The notes under the pieces are model-generated. The model saw only the letters and a program-made list of their open reading frames with translations. It was not told where the DNA came from and did no database searches. A stretch of 64,000 bases of DNA from an uncultured Flavobacteriaceae bacterium. GTDB lineage: Bacteria > Bacteroidota > Bacteroidia > Flavobacteriales > Flavobacteriaceae. The stretch covers positions 21,433 to 85,432 of the forward strand of contig CANLQD010000014.1 in assembly GCA_947493175.1 (NCBI GenBank). Direction: 5' to 3'. The stretch's first letter is position 1; each line of letters starts with the position of its first letter. Positions 16,330 to 24,150 of this stretch are shown one piece after another. The translations under genes and the position numbers were made by a program.

Positions 16330-17616
16330 TTAAGAAGTTGCAATGGCATTCAATGCATTGACCAAGTCATCGATTTGTTTTTTGGAAATGAAAATAGCCA
16401 GTGAAAGGCGAACGGCATTGAGTCCGAATTTGCTCATAGGTCTACAGTCGATACCGTATTCCTCAAAGAGGCGTTCTTTAACCACCTGCACCTCTTTTCC
16501 TACAACTTCAACCGCTTGAATCCCAGCGGATAATGCGTCTGGTTCAGGAGTTTTGAGCCTTAACTTGGGATGGTCGTGTAGTAAGTTTCTTAAATAGTGT
16601 TTCAATTCGAAAGTGCGGTCGTGTATTTTTTGTGGTCCTATGGCATTCCTGTAATCCACCGCGGCCCCCAGAGCCAATAATTCGGGAAGGTTGCGGGTAT
16701 TGTAATTTTCCAAACGGCGAATACTGGTATCTTCGTACCCACGGGCGACCAGTAGTGGTTTCAAACGTGGCTGCACGTCTTTTTTTGCATAAAAAATACC
16801 GATTCCTTTAGGGGAAAACAGCCATTTGTGGGCACTAACGGTATAAAAGTCGCACCCAAGATTTTCAAGGTCCGTATGGAACATTCCCGCTCCCTGAGCT
16901 CCGTCTACCGCTACCAAAATTCCTTTTTCATGCGCCATTTCCGTAATTTCTTTGATGGGGAGTATCATCCCGTTCGTGTTGACCAAATGACAGATCGAGA
17001 TGACTTTGGTTTTTGGTCCGATCGCTTTTCTATAGATAGCTACTATTTCGTCCACACTTTTGGGAAGTATCGGCAGGGTGGGGCGTATTAATCGAATTCC
17101 CTTTGCCGCCTGCCATACCGTCCAAGGAGCTACCGCACTCGTATGTTCATGGTCTGCTAAGATTACCTCGTCGCCCGTTTGTAGTTCCATGCTCCGTGCA
17201 ATGAGGTTCATCCCTTCGGTGGTGTTATGGATCAAGGCAATTTCTTCGGCACTTACCGAAAAGAGGTCGGCTACTTGTTTTCGAACTGTTTCCTTTTCAT
17301 TCTCCCAGCCTCCCCACATATACTTGGATGGAAAATCATCCAATATACTTCGAAAAGTATGGGCCGCCTCCCGAATGGGAGTAGGGCAAGCCCCTAGGGA
17401 ACCATTATTAAAGTAGGTGAGTCCTTCGGCAAAATGAAACTGTTCCCGTATGGTTTCCCAAAACACCTCTTCGTTGTTGGCCGTTGTACCGGTAAAGGCT
17501 TTTATCGCGGTAACGATGGGCTCGCGGGCATTTGACCATAATTGCCCGGGAGTTAGCATTGATGCCGCAGCCCCTATACCCAGGGATTTGAGAAAGTTTC
17601 TTCTATTTTGTGACAT
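16330..17616 (-). CDS. Tat-exported class V aminotransferase-fold PLP enzyme
   Basis: A 428-residue fold-type I PLP enzyme of the class V group (isopenicillin-N epimerase/cysteine desulfurase-like). The N-terminus 'NRRNFLKSLGIGAAAS' is a twin-arginine signal. PLP contacts are visible: 'VDGAQG' (D238) and the Schiff-base lysine in 'SAHKWLF' (K264). The catalytic cysteine loop of true desulfurases is not evident, which favours an epimerase or lyase-like enzyme. Export through Tat implies folding with PLP in the cytoplasm. It is followed by the exported Gfo/Idh gene. The substrate is unknown. Confidence 0.87.
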   Translation of the reverse strand: MSQNRRNFLKSLGIGAAASMLTPGQLWSNAREPIVTAIKAFTGTTANNEEVFWETIREQFHFAEGLTYFNNGSLGACPTPIREAAHTFRSILDDFPSKYMWGGWENEKETVRKQVADLFSVSAEEIALIHNTTEGMNLIARSMELQTGDEVILADHEHTSAVAPWTVWQAAKGIRLIRPTLPILPKSVDEIVAIYRKAIGPKTKVISICHLVNTNGMILPIKEITEMAHEKGILVAVDGAQGAGMFHTDLENLGCDFYTVSAHKWLFSPKGIGIFYAKKDVQPRLKPLLVARGYEDTSIRRLENYNTRNLPELLALGAAVDYRNAIGPQKIHDRTFELKHYLRNLLHDHPKLRLKTPEPDALSAGIQAVEVVGKEVQVVKERLFEEYGIDCRPMSKFGLNAVRLSLAIFISKKQIDDLVNALNAIATS

Positions 17617-17729
17617 TGCTTAAAGATAGGAAAATGTGCTTATCAAAAAGAAATCTTGAAAGTACCGTTCTGTGAACATAGCGTGTCATTAAAAACTTTT
17701 TGGCGCTTTTTCCGTTCACAGGAATCGTA

Positions 17730-18272
17730 CTACCCTGCCATTTCGTAAGCTTCTGTCAACCACGAAATTAATTCATTATCCACCTCTGAGACTTCGAACA
17801 ACTGAACCCGATGGGTGCACATAGTGCCGAAGGGACCTGAACTTTGTAAACGGCCTGTTAGGGCTTTTCCTGGGATTTTTAGTCCTAGATCTATTCGAGT
17901 TTTAGTTGCGGGTTTGATCAAGGCAAATTGCCTTTTTCTGATGATGCTGACCGAGGACTTTTTTGGGGTAATAGTAACATTTGGGCCGAAGGACCTTACT
18001 GTGGTAAGCAACTTTTCGTAAATGGGTAGAAGTACTTCTTTACCCTGGTATTGATTGGCTACCAAATTACTGGGAATATTTTCCTCTTCCTTTGATAGGG
18101 TTACGATGGTGTTGGCGAAACCATGGGTTACTCCATGTTCTTCCTTCAAAAACTTAACGGCCTGTCCGTGTTTTTCAAAGGGGTTGGCTTTTAGGAGTTT
18201 TTTCCATTCTTCCAATGACCTGCCTGTTTTTTCAGGCATATTGTCTATCATAGTCTGTAACGCTTTTTCCAT
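17730..18272 (-). CDS. DUF4287/DUF5655 domain protein
   Basis: A 180-residue cytoplasmic protein. Residues 1-65 ('MPEKTGRSLEEWKKLLKA', 'VKFLKEEHGVTHGFANTIV') are a DUF4287 domain and residues 85-178 ('YEKLLTTVRSFGPNVTITPKK', 'FALIKPATKTRIDLGL') are a DUF5655 domain. The pair is a common bacterial architecture of unknown function, sometimes found beside DNA-associated proteins. ATG 18272 is the natural start. No neighbour suggests a role. Confidence 0.82.
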   Translation of the reverse strand: MEKALQTMIDNMPEKTGRSLEEWKKLLKANPFEKHGQAVKFLKEEHGVTHGFANTIVTLSKEEENIPSNLVANQYQGKEVLLPIYEKLLTTVRSFGPNVTITPKKSSVSIIRKRQFALIKPATKTRIDLGLKIPGKALTGRLQSSGPFGTMCTHRVQLFEVSEVDNELISWLTEAYEMAG

Positions 18273-18357
18273 ATCCTTCGGTTTTTCAACTTATCAAGCT
18301 TCTCCTCTGCTTAAACTAGTTCAATTTAAGATTTTTTCAGTACGGAAGTTAAAATAC

Positions 18358-19209
18358 CTATTTCAAGTAATCAAATACATCGACTGTTTCGTATTTGGGA
18401 CTCCGATTTAAAAACTCGTTCAAAAAAGCGGTATGGCTTCCGCCGGAAAGAATAAAAACCCGATCATTGACCGTCATCGGTATTCGGTTGAGGTTGGAAT
18501 AGATCCGAAGGTTGCGATGGTAGTATTTGGCGGCTTCGTCGGCACCTTCAAACCCTTCTTTGGAACCTACATAGGCCAATATATCGGCATTCACATTAAT
18601 AAGAAAATCCAAAAATTTCGGATGGTTCATCATTTTCAGCTTTTCCAATAAAGAGAGGCTATCGAGTTTGTAGGTGAGTTCGGGGTTAGATTTAAAAGGG
18701 TCTTCGAAATAGCTGTTAAAGGTCGTAGGATCAATAGAGTTTTCAATTTCCCGACCAATATTGTAGTTGTATCCCATCTTGTGGTCAATGCCGTATATAT
18801 TTGAAAGTCCGCTAAGTCTTCCTACCTCAAAAGCTACCAAACCAACTTCTCCGTAATAGGTAGTAGGTTCAGGGTTTGAAAGATAGGCTTTGTACGTCTC
18901 ACGGAGTTCTTGGCTCTTTTCCCATGGCACTTCCACACAAACAATAGTCGGTTTAAAAGCAGATATCATTGCCGCTATGGCCTTGGCATCTTTCTGATTT
19001 TTTTGATCGTTCTCATCAAATTCGGTGCTACTGGCGTCTGAGGTCTGGCCCATGTGAAAGGTGGCAAAATTAAGTACCTGCACCTTCTGTGGTGTATTTG
19101 AGGTAGGTTTCACGATGGCCTCCTTTTTGAGTTCGGCGACCGTTTCTTTGGAGGTTTCTTTACAACTGACTATGAGAAGGGAAAGCAGCAATACATGAAT
19201 GCATTTCAT
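18358..19209 (-). CDS. DUF5694 family lipoprotein
   Basis: A 283-residue protein starting at ATG 19209, which gives a lipoprotein signal with lipobox LIVSC ('MKCIHVLLLSLLIVSC'). The frame is open upstream to 19269, but that extension spoils the signal. The body ('VQVLNFATFHMG', 'FKPTIVCVEVPWEKS') matches DUF5694, a family distantly similar to TraB/PrgY/GumN proteins; no enzymatic role is established. The leader carries the A-tract/CGAATCC motif just before the ATG. The divergent GIN gene starts 144 bp away. Confidence 0.8.
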   Translation of the reverse strand: MKCIHVLLLSLLIVSCKETSKETVAELKKEAIVKPTSNTPQKVQVLNFATFHMGQTSDASSTEFDENDQKNQKDAKAIAAMISAFKPTIVCVEVPWEKSQELRETYKAYLSNPEPTTYYGEVGLVAFEVGRLSGLSNIYGIDHKMGYNYNIGREIENSIDPTTFNSYFEDPFKSNPELTYKLDSLSLLEKLKMMNHPKFLDFLINVNADILAYVGSKEGFEGADEAAKYYHRNLRIYSNLNRIPMTVNDRVFILSGGSHTAFLNEFLNRSPKYETVDVFDYLK

Positions 19210-19222
19210 TGGATTCGTTTTT
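19210..19222 (-). promoter_or_regulatory. Shared leader motif before the DUF5694 gene
   Basis: On the minus strand the A-tract followed by CGAATCCA runs directly into the ATG at 19209, as in the leaders at 11844-11857 and 12391-12404. Confidence 0.5.
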
Positions 19223-19338
19223 TCGGATTTGATGATGAATTGTTGGTCAAAGTAAGGGATTTTTGGCAATCGAAGAAAAATTTATCCCGATAGTGTAACA
19301 ATTCGTTCGCTGGCTAGTCTTTAGAATAACAATCAATC

Positions 19339-19353
19339 AAAAAGCGAACAATC
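19339..19353 (+). promoter_or_regulatory. Variant leader motif before the GIN gene
   Basis: AAAAAGCGAACAATC abuts ATG 19354. It is the weakest of the four leader matches (AAAAAGCGAAC for AAAAAACGAAT/C). Confidence 0.35.
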
Positions 19354-19935
19354 ATGAAACTACGTATCGTTGCACTACTTCTCTTTTTTTCAACTTCAAG
19401 CCTTATTTTTGCTCAGCAAACACAGATCCGTACATTGGATGAATTCTCCAAGGTAGATCTTTGGGGTAGGGTAGAACTGCATTTGGTAAAGAGTACAGTC
19501 CCTTCGATAAAGATCGAGATGAAAAAGAAATATGACATGAACGATTTTGTTACCAAAGTGCGCAATGGTAAACTGCAAGCGCATTATAAAAAGTCGCATA
19601 AGCACGACAATGAACCCAAGGTAACCGTATACCTGTACTATACAGAAATAGAACAATTGGAACTAAGCGGATTGGTGACCCTGGTGTCCGAAGAAACCAT
19701 TGTTGCCGAAAAACTGGATATTCAAGGCGATGGTATTGTTAAGGGGGATATTGATATTGAGACCGGAGATTTGCGAATTTCCCTAGAGGGTATAGGCAAT
19801 ATCACCGTTTCAGGTAAGGCTGATAGGGCAGAATTACAGGTAGACGGACTTGGAAAAATCAATGCTACGGACTTAGTAGCCAATGAGTTTGAGCAACATG
19901 CCGATGGGTTTGCCAAGATACGGTTTGGTTCGTAA
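19354..19935 (+). CDS. Secreted GIN domain (DUF2807) protein
   Basis: A 193-residue protein with a signal peptide (MKLRIVALLLFFSTSSLIFA). The rest is a beta-helix-like GIN domain: 'FSKVDLWGRVELHLVKS', 'LELSGLVTLVSEE', 'LDIQGDGIVKGDIDIE', 'LRISLEGIGNITVSGKA', 'AELQVDGLGKINATDL'. GIN proteins are abundant in Bacteroidota and lack a proven function; an envelope or adhesion role is assumed. It diverges from the DUF5694 lipoprotein gene. Confidence 0.82.
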   Translation: MKLRIVALLLFFSTSSLIFAQQTQIRTLDEFSKVDLWGRVELHLVKSTVPSIKIEMKKKYDMNDFVTKVRNGKLQAHYKKSHKHDNEPKVTVYLYYTEIEQLELSGLVTLVSEETIVAEKLDIQGDGIVKGDIDIETGDLRISLEGIGNITVSGKADRAELQVDGLGKINATDLVANEFEQHADGFAKIRFGS

Positions 19936-20243
19936 TCGAGCTTCTGTCCGAAAATAGTCTTTTATAACCCGCAATAGGAGGATACTTATTCATGAAAATT
20001 GCTCAATAGCAAGGCAAGGGAGGTATATGTTCCACGAATATCCCGGATGATGCCAATGGCTTCATCGGTTGTCTGTTGGTCGTTTGTGTACGATGCGAGC
20101 AATCTGCTAAAAAATGAAACTGGAATTCCTTTAAAGTCATGGCAGCACATGGGTGGCTATGCAATGGAAAAATAACTTCATTAAGGCATAAAAGCCTTCA
20201 TTCTTGGTTTCAAGCAACAATACAAGACGAGTCGCATACAGGC
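19936..20243. other. Intergenic region with a possible small ORF
   Basis: The minus strand contains a 54-codon ORF at 19986-20150 listed separately. A weak AAGGC-N6-GCCTT hairpin near 20186-20201 lies behind the 3' end of the gene at 20244 and could serve as its terminator. Nothing else is visible. Confidence 0.4.
19986..20150 (-). CDS. Possible small protein or gene remnant (54 aa)
   Basis: An ATG (20150) to TAA frame of 54 codons. Its C-terminal half ('SYTNDQQTTDEAIGIIRDIR', then a run ending 'LLLSNFHE') has protein-like amphipathic composition, unlike the cysteine-rich N-terminus ('MCCHDFKG'). A stop codon lies two codons upstream of the ATG. It could be the tail of a decayed gene or a true small protein; I do not recognise it. 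Confidence 0.25.
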   Translation of the reverse strand: MCCHDFKGIPVSFFSRLLASYTNDQQTTDEAIGIIRDIRGTYTSLALLLSNFHE

Positions 20244-20591
20244 CTATTTCAACAAGGAAAGAACAAAGTTATGTGCATTCAACACCACAAAGGTAATCAG
20301 TGCCATAAACACAAATTTCAGGTGGTTGTCGATTACCGGTTTAGTTATTCTTGTTTTTCTTTTGTTCCATACCAGTACCATAATGCTTATTGCCAATGCA
20401 GGTAGAAAAAGCAACAGAATCGTATAGCAAAAGGTATATGCCGCCGCAACCTTCATTTCGTGCTTCACGGAGGTGTGGTAAAGCAACATCATCACGAGGT
20501 TAAAGGAGCAAACAATACTGTAGCAGATATTCAGGATTTTGATGCCTTGAAGAACAAATTGTGCCCGTAAGACATTATTTTTAAGCAGCAT
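20244..20591 (-). CDS. Small hypothetical membrane protein
   Basis: A 115-residue protein with three hydrophobic helices at about 20-40, 49-75 and 88-113, and a basic loop ('VWNKRKTRITK') between the second and third. No family recognised. ATG 20591 is preceded by a short A/T-rich leader. The helix pattern and the alternation of charged loops suggest a real gene, but conservation is unknown. Confidence 0.45.
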   Translation of the reverse strand: MLLKNNVLRAQFVLQGIKILNICYSIVCSFNLVMMLLYHTSVKHEMKVAAAYTFCYTILLLFLPALAISIMVLVWNKRKTRITKPVIDNHLKFVFMALITFVVLNAHNFVLSLLK

Positions 20592-20679
20592 GATGATAGA
20601 TAGTTCGATTTGGGTAGCAATAGAACGCTAGGAAATATGTTTTCGTATGTGGGTTTATTAGAAGTGTGAACAGGCCCTG

Positions 20680-20754
20680 GATAATCGAGATTTAAATGCT
20701 CTAGCTTGCGTTGAGATTTAAGCTTGAATTTTCCTGTAATGCCTTGTGGGCTTG
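20680..20754. repeat. Dispersed intergenic repeat, copy B
   Basis: Same orientation as copy A at 7935-8021. The left block (GATAATCGAG, then ATTTAAATGCTC) and the 31-nt right block (TTGAATTT to GCTTG) match; the middle is 22 nt instead of 33 and unrelated. Flanking sequence is not shared. Confidence 0.7.
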
Positions 20755-20822
20755 ATTTGAGGTAGTTTTATAATAATCGGTCTGTTATGTCTTAAAGGGC
20801 AGGTTAGTTGGTTATCGAGAAA

Positions 20823-20876
20823 GTATTTCGTCCGTTTTTATTGGAGTTGGGTACTGCCCGTATAGCGACGAAATAC
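20823..20876. repeat. Perfect 10-bp inverted repeat, 34-nt loop
   Basis: GTATTTCGTC (20823-20832) and GACGAAATAC (20867-20876) are exact complements. The structure lies immediately beyond the pirin terminator. Purpose unknown; it could be a second hairpin of that 3' end. Confidence 0.6.
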
Positions 20877-20877
20877 C

Positions 20878-20907
20878 AAAAAAAAGACCCACTATTTCTA
20901 GTGAGTC
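20878..20907 (-). terminator. Intrinsic terminator of the pirin gene
   Basis: On the minus strand GACTCACTA-GAAA-TAGTGGGTC (9-bp stem with one G-U-type mismatch) is followed by a run of eight T. It starts 24 bp after the pirin stop codon. Confidence 0.85.
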
Positions 20908-20931
20908 CTCCCGTTTGAATTAGCTACCCTT

Positions 20932-21645
20932 TTACAAGCTCATCGGTACTTCCATTAGTAATACCTTCGCATCTGTGCTGGCGACAAAATCGAACTTTTC
21001 GAGTTCCCAGAGTCCAAAACCGTCTCTTTTCTCCAAAGACTGTCCGTTGATTTCAACGGTACCTTCGATAACGAATGCATAAACCCCGTTGCCTCCACTG
21101 TTCAGGTAGTAGGTGTCTTTTGTACCCGCTTCAAACTCGCCCAAATGAAACCAAGCATTTTGATGGATCCAAACTCCCTGCTCCCTTTCATTGGGCGACA
21201 GTATTTGGTAAAATCGATTGGGAACGGCGATATCCTTGAGCGATATCTGGTCGTAACGGGGCGTTACATCATCCTGATTCGGAAAGACCCAAATCTGTAG
21301 AAACTTTACGGGCCGGTCTTTGTTTTTATTGTATTCGCTATGTTGTATTCCCGTGCCAGCACTCATTACCTGTACATCTCCCTCTTTAATGACCGTAGAA
21401 TTGCCCATACTATCCATATGTTGCAAGTCTCCTTCCAAGGGAATCGAAATGATTTCCATATTGTTATGTGGGTGTTTTCCAAACCCTCTTGCTTCCGAGA
21501 CAATATCGTCGTTCAGGACACGTAACACCCCAAAATTCATTCGTTCGGGATTGTGGTAACCTGCGAAGCTGAAACTATGATGGGAGTTCAGCCATCCATG
21601 GTCTGCATGGCCTCTGGTATTTGCTTTGTGCAAAACTGTTTTCAT
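20932..21645 (-). CDS. Pirin family protein (YhhW/quercetinase-like bicupin)
   Basis: A 237-residue cytoplasmic bicupin. The first cupin shows the pirin metal motif: 'HADHGWLNSHHSFSFAGY', 'FGKHPHNNMEIISIPLEG' (HxH) and 'GTGIQHSEYN'. Length and motif spacing fit the YhhW group, which can have quercetin 2,3-dioxygenase activity. ATG 21645 is the clear start. It is transcribed alone and ends at a strong terminator. Physiological substrate unknown. Confidence 0.92.
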   Translation of the reverse strand: MKTVLHKANTRGHADHGWLNSHHSFSFAGYHNPERMNFGVLRVLNDDIVSEARGFGKHPHNNMEIISIPLEGDLQHMDSMGNSTVIKEGDVQVMSAGTGIQHSEYNKNKDRPVKFLQIWVFPNQDDVTPRYDQISLKDIAVPNRFYQILSPNEREQGVWIHQNAWFHLGEFEAGTKDTYYLNSGGNGVYAFVIEGTVEINGQSLEKRDGFGLWELEKFDFVASTDAKVLLMEVPMSL

Positions 21646-21906
21646 GGTATTTTTCCTTTCTTTTTGTTCCTGATTTTAGTCGTAATAAGATCACTTTAAT
21701 TACAGTTATAGATCTTCTAGGGAGGAGGCGATTTGTACTATTTTTTAATTGAAGGAACATCTCCGATCTATCACTAAAAGAACCGGTATCAATGGAAAAT
21801 TACGGTAATAATGCAAAACTGATTTTGGGAAGAAATAGGAAACCTTACAACAGACGGAATGTTACATCTATCGGGTTGCTTTAATGCTATTGTTTGTAAG
21901 AAAGTT

Positions 21907-22455
21907 TTAATAGCCCAAAACTGGTTGGTCATCAACCATTTTATACACAGGTCCTTTAACGATTTTTAGTTTTCTACCATAACCCGCGGCTTTGAACGAC
22001 CGTTTGATTCTGGCAAAACGATGTCCGCAACTAGCCAATTCTAGTTGTTGGTCCTTGGTTTTGATAAGAATTTTTGTCTCCTCGACAACAAACTCTTCGG
22101 GGTCTACCGCAAAATGGCGGGCAAAACAGCTAGACACCTTCAAACTGGTTAGTAGGTGTATGGGAGACATACGAAAGGTATCTATGGTCTGTTTTCCTCG
22201 AATCAGGGTAATCGACTCTATTTCATTCATCATAATAGAAATAGCCTCACGCCGATGTGGAAAGTCTCCTTTTAACAAAAGTCCGGCTTTATGGATCTCA
22301 ACACCACATTTGGTGTTTTCCATTAAATAATCTGTTTTAAAATATTTGTTTTTAAAACCTTTTAAGTTGTATTCCAACTTATTGGTTGGTTGAAGTAATT
22401 GAAATATGGATAGTTTCTGTAATCCCCGTTGGCCTAGTTGCACAAAAGCATTCAT
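21907..22455 (-). CDS. Hypothetical protein (PH-like beta fold suspected)
   Basis: A protein of 182 residues from ATG 22455, or 138 residues from ATG 22323 ('MENTKCGVEIHKAG'), which I slightly prefer because the preceding 44 residues look like translated leader and the ATG follows an AT-rich stretch. The body alternates beta-like strands ('GVEIHKAGLLLKGDFPHRRE', 'NEIESITLIRGKQTIDTFRM', 'EETKILIKTKDQQLELAS'), recalling small PH or GRAM-type domains. It has no signal peptide or membrane helix. Family not recognised. Confidence 0.5.
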   Translation of the reverse strand: MNAFVQLGQRGLQKLSIFQLLQPTNKLEYNLKGFKNKYFKTDYLMENTKCGVEIHKAGLLLKGDFPHRREAISIMMNEIESITLIRGKQTIDTFRMSPIHLLTSLKVSSCFARHFAVDPEEFVVEETKILIKTKDQQLELASCGHRFARIKRSFKAAGYGRKLKIVKGPVYKMVDDQPVLGY

Positions 22456-22819
22456 TCCCAGCTAAATGGTTTTATTCGGTTTGTTATTAAGATTGAGGTG
22501 ACACCTTTATAGGTGCTTCGGGGGGAGCGCAAGTTACAATTTTCACCTATTTTTTTGATAGTTTTTTCAGGGACAAAAGGAAGATATTGCCTAATTTGAA
22601 AAGTGTTTTGCCGATAAACTCCTGTAAATGGCAAGCGGGTGGGGAATTTGTTTTTTGACAAAAAGTTATCAACAATTGTTCTTTTGTTTTATGTTCCCAA
22701 TGAATGGTTGAACAAAATGATCGTTTTGGAGGATTATGGTCATACACGGGCTTTAAAATCGTCGGCATATCGATGCAATCTGTGTCTCGTTAATCTCAGA
22801 TCGGACGAAACGGAAAGCC
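22456..22819. other. 364-bp intergenic region
   Basis: I see no gene here. The strand-alternating half-sites AGGTG-A-CACCT-TTAT-AGGTG at 22496-22515 lie 41 bp upstream of ATG 22455 of the hypothetical gene and could be an operator. The remainder, towards the 3' end of the DUF58 gene, is featureless A/T-rich DNA. Confidence 0.45.
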
Positions 22820-24148
22820 CTAGATCAAACCACGGGCTTTTATTTCCAAATACTTGTTGATGGTGTTAACGGTAAGTTCTTCCGGTTTGGTAAGAATGGT
22901 CTGTATGCCATGTTTCTGCAGCTCTTTTTGCATTAACCTTTTCTCCAGTGAAAATTTTTCTGCAATGGTTTTATGGTAGATGGCCTGTAGGTTCTCTGCA
23001 TCTTCGGTGAGCAAGCTTTCCAGTTCGGTATTTTCAAAAAAGACAACGACCAGTACATGCTGTTTGGCAATGGCCGTTAAAAAGGGAAGCTGTCGTTTTA
23101 GGGCCGAGATATGTTCAAAATTGGTGTAGAGCAATAACAGGCTTCTATGGGTCACCTTTCTTTTGATATGCGCATAGAGCAATCCAAAGTCCGAATCGGT
23201 GAACTCCGTACTTAGGTTGTACAACTTTTCAAGGATGGTATTCAGGTGGGTAAGCTTTTGTACGGCCGGGACAAAAGTGTCAATTTTCTTGGAGAAGGTA
23301 ATCATCCCGGTCTTATCGTTTCTTTTTAGGGCAACATTGGAGAAAGCGAGGGTGGCATTGATAGCGTAGTCCAACAGTTTTAACTCGTTAAAGGGCATTT
23401 TCATGACACGACCCATATCAATGACGCTATAGATAGGTTGGGAACGCTCGTCTTGGTATTGATTCACCATCAGGTGCTGTTGTTTGGCAGTAGCCTTCCA
23501 ATTGATGGTTCTGAAATCGTCACCGGGGACATATTCCTTAATTTGCTCAAATTCCTGTGTGTGTCCGATACGCCGTATTTTTTTTAGGCCAATTTCAGAA
23601 AGTCGATTGTTGATGGCCAGAAAGTCGTACTGCTGCATTTGTATGATACTGGGGTATACCGGTACCATTTGATCTTTTTGGAAGGTAAATCTCCGTTTTA
23701 TGATTTTAAGAGGGGAAGAGGCGTACACATTCAAATTACCGAACAAATACGCCCCTCGATCTACAGGGCGTACCGTATAATCGAACGTGACTTTTTCTCC
23801 CTTTATGAGATTGCTTTCATATTTAAAATCCCTTTTTTGGAACTGAACAGGTAGCTCATCGATGATTGTGACAAAGGTTTTAAACGGGTATTGGGTCGCA
23901 TAACCGATCCGAATGGGGTTTAGGTCGCTATTCGATAGTTTTTGGGGCAAATCGCGACTTGCTACGATACCCCTGTTACTGTAGAGAAGATACACATCGA
24001 AAAGAAATAGCGCCGCAAGCAGCATGGTTAAAAGCCAAGCAATAGGGTAAATGACCGGAACCCAGTACGAGAGCATAAAGCAGGCAGAAAGGATGGCTAT
24101 GTACCAAAAGAATACGTTGTGTATGTAGAACGATTTTAAGAAATGCAT
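22820..24148 (-). CDS. DUF58 domain membrane-anchored protein
   Basis: A 442-residue protein with two N-terminal membrane helices (about residues 10-50), then a large domain with the DUF58 core 'EFEQIKEYVPGDDFRTINWKATAKQQHLMVNQY' region shown in parts: 'EYVPGDDFRTINWKA' and a von Willebrand A-like strand 'YSVIDMGRVMKMP'. DUF58 proteins partner MoxR ATPases, probably in metal-ion-dependent assembly of envelope complexes. It starts 2 bp after the MoxR stop and is the last gene of the operon. Confidence 0.9.
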   Translation of the reverse strand: MHFLKSFYIHNVFFWYIAILSACFMLSYWVPVIYPIAWLLTMLLAALFLFDVYLLYSNRGIVASRDLPQKLSNSDLNPIRIGYATQYPFKTFVTIIDELPVQFQKRDFKYESNLIKGEKVTFDYTVRPVDRGAYLFGNLNVYASSPLKIIKRRFTFQKDQMVPVYPSIIQMQQYDFLAINNRLSEIGLKKIRRIGHTQEFEQIKEYVPGDDFRTINWKATAKQQHLMVNQYQDERSQPIYSVIDMGRVMKMPFNELKLLDYAINATLAFSNVALKRNDKTGMITFSKKIDTFVPAVQKLTHLNTILEKLYNLSTEFTDSDFGLLYAHIKRKVTHRSLLLLYTNFEHISALKRQLPFLTAIAKQHVLVVVFFENTELESLLTEDAENLQAIYHKTIAEKFSLEKRLMQKELQKHGIQTILTKPEELTVNTINKYLEIKARGLI

Positions 24149-24150
24149 CC

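Larger units (their letters stand above)
20592..20931. other. 340-bp intergenic region with repeat copy B and inverted repeats
   Basis: No gene seen. It contains copy B of the dispersed repeat (20680-20754), a perfect 10-bp inverted repeat with a 34-nt loop (20823-20832 with 20867-20876), and the terminator of the pirin gene (20878-20907). Confidence 0.5.

Noticed and set aside
22666..22674. TTATCAACA resembling a DnaA box
   Set aside because: A single imperfect box with no cluster or AT-rich unwinding region; not an origin.
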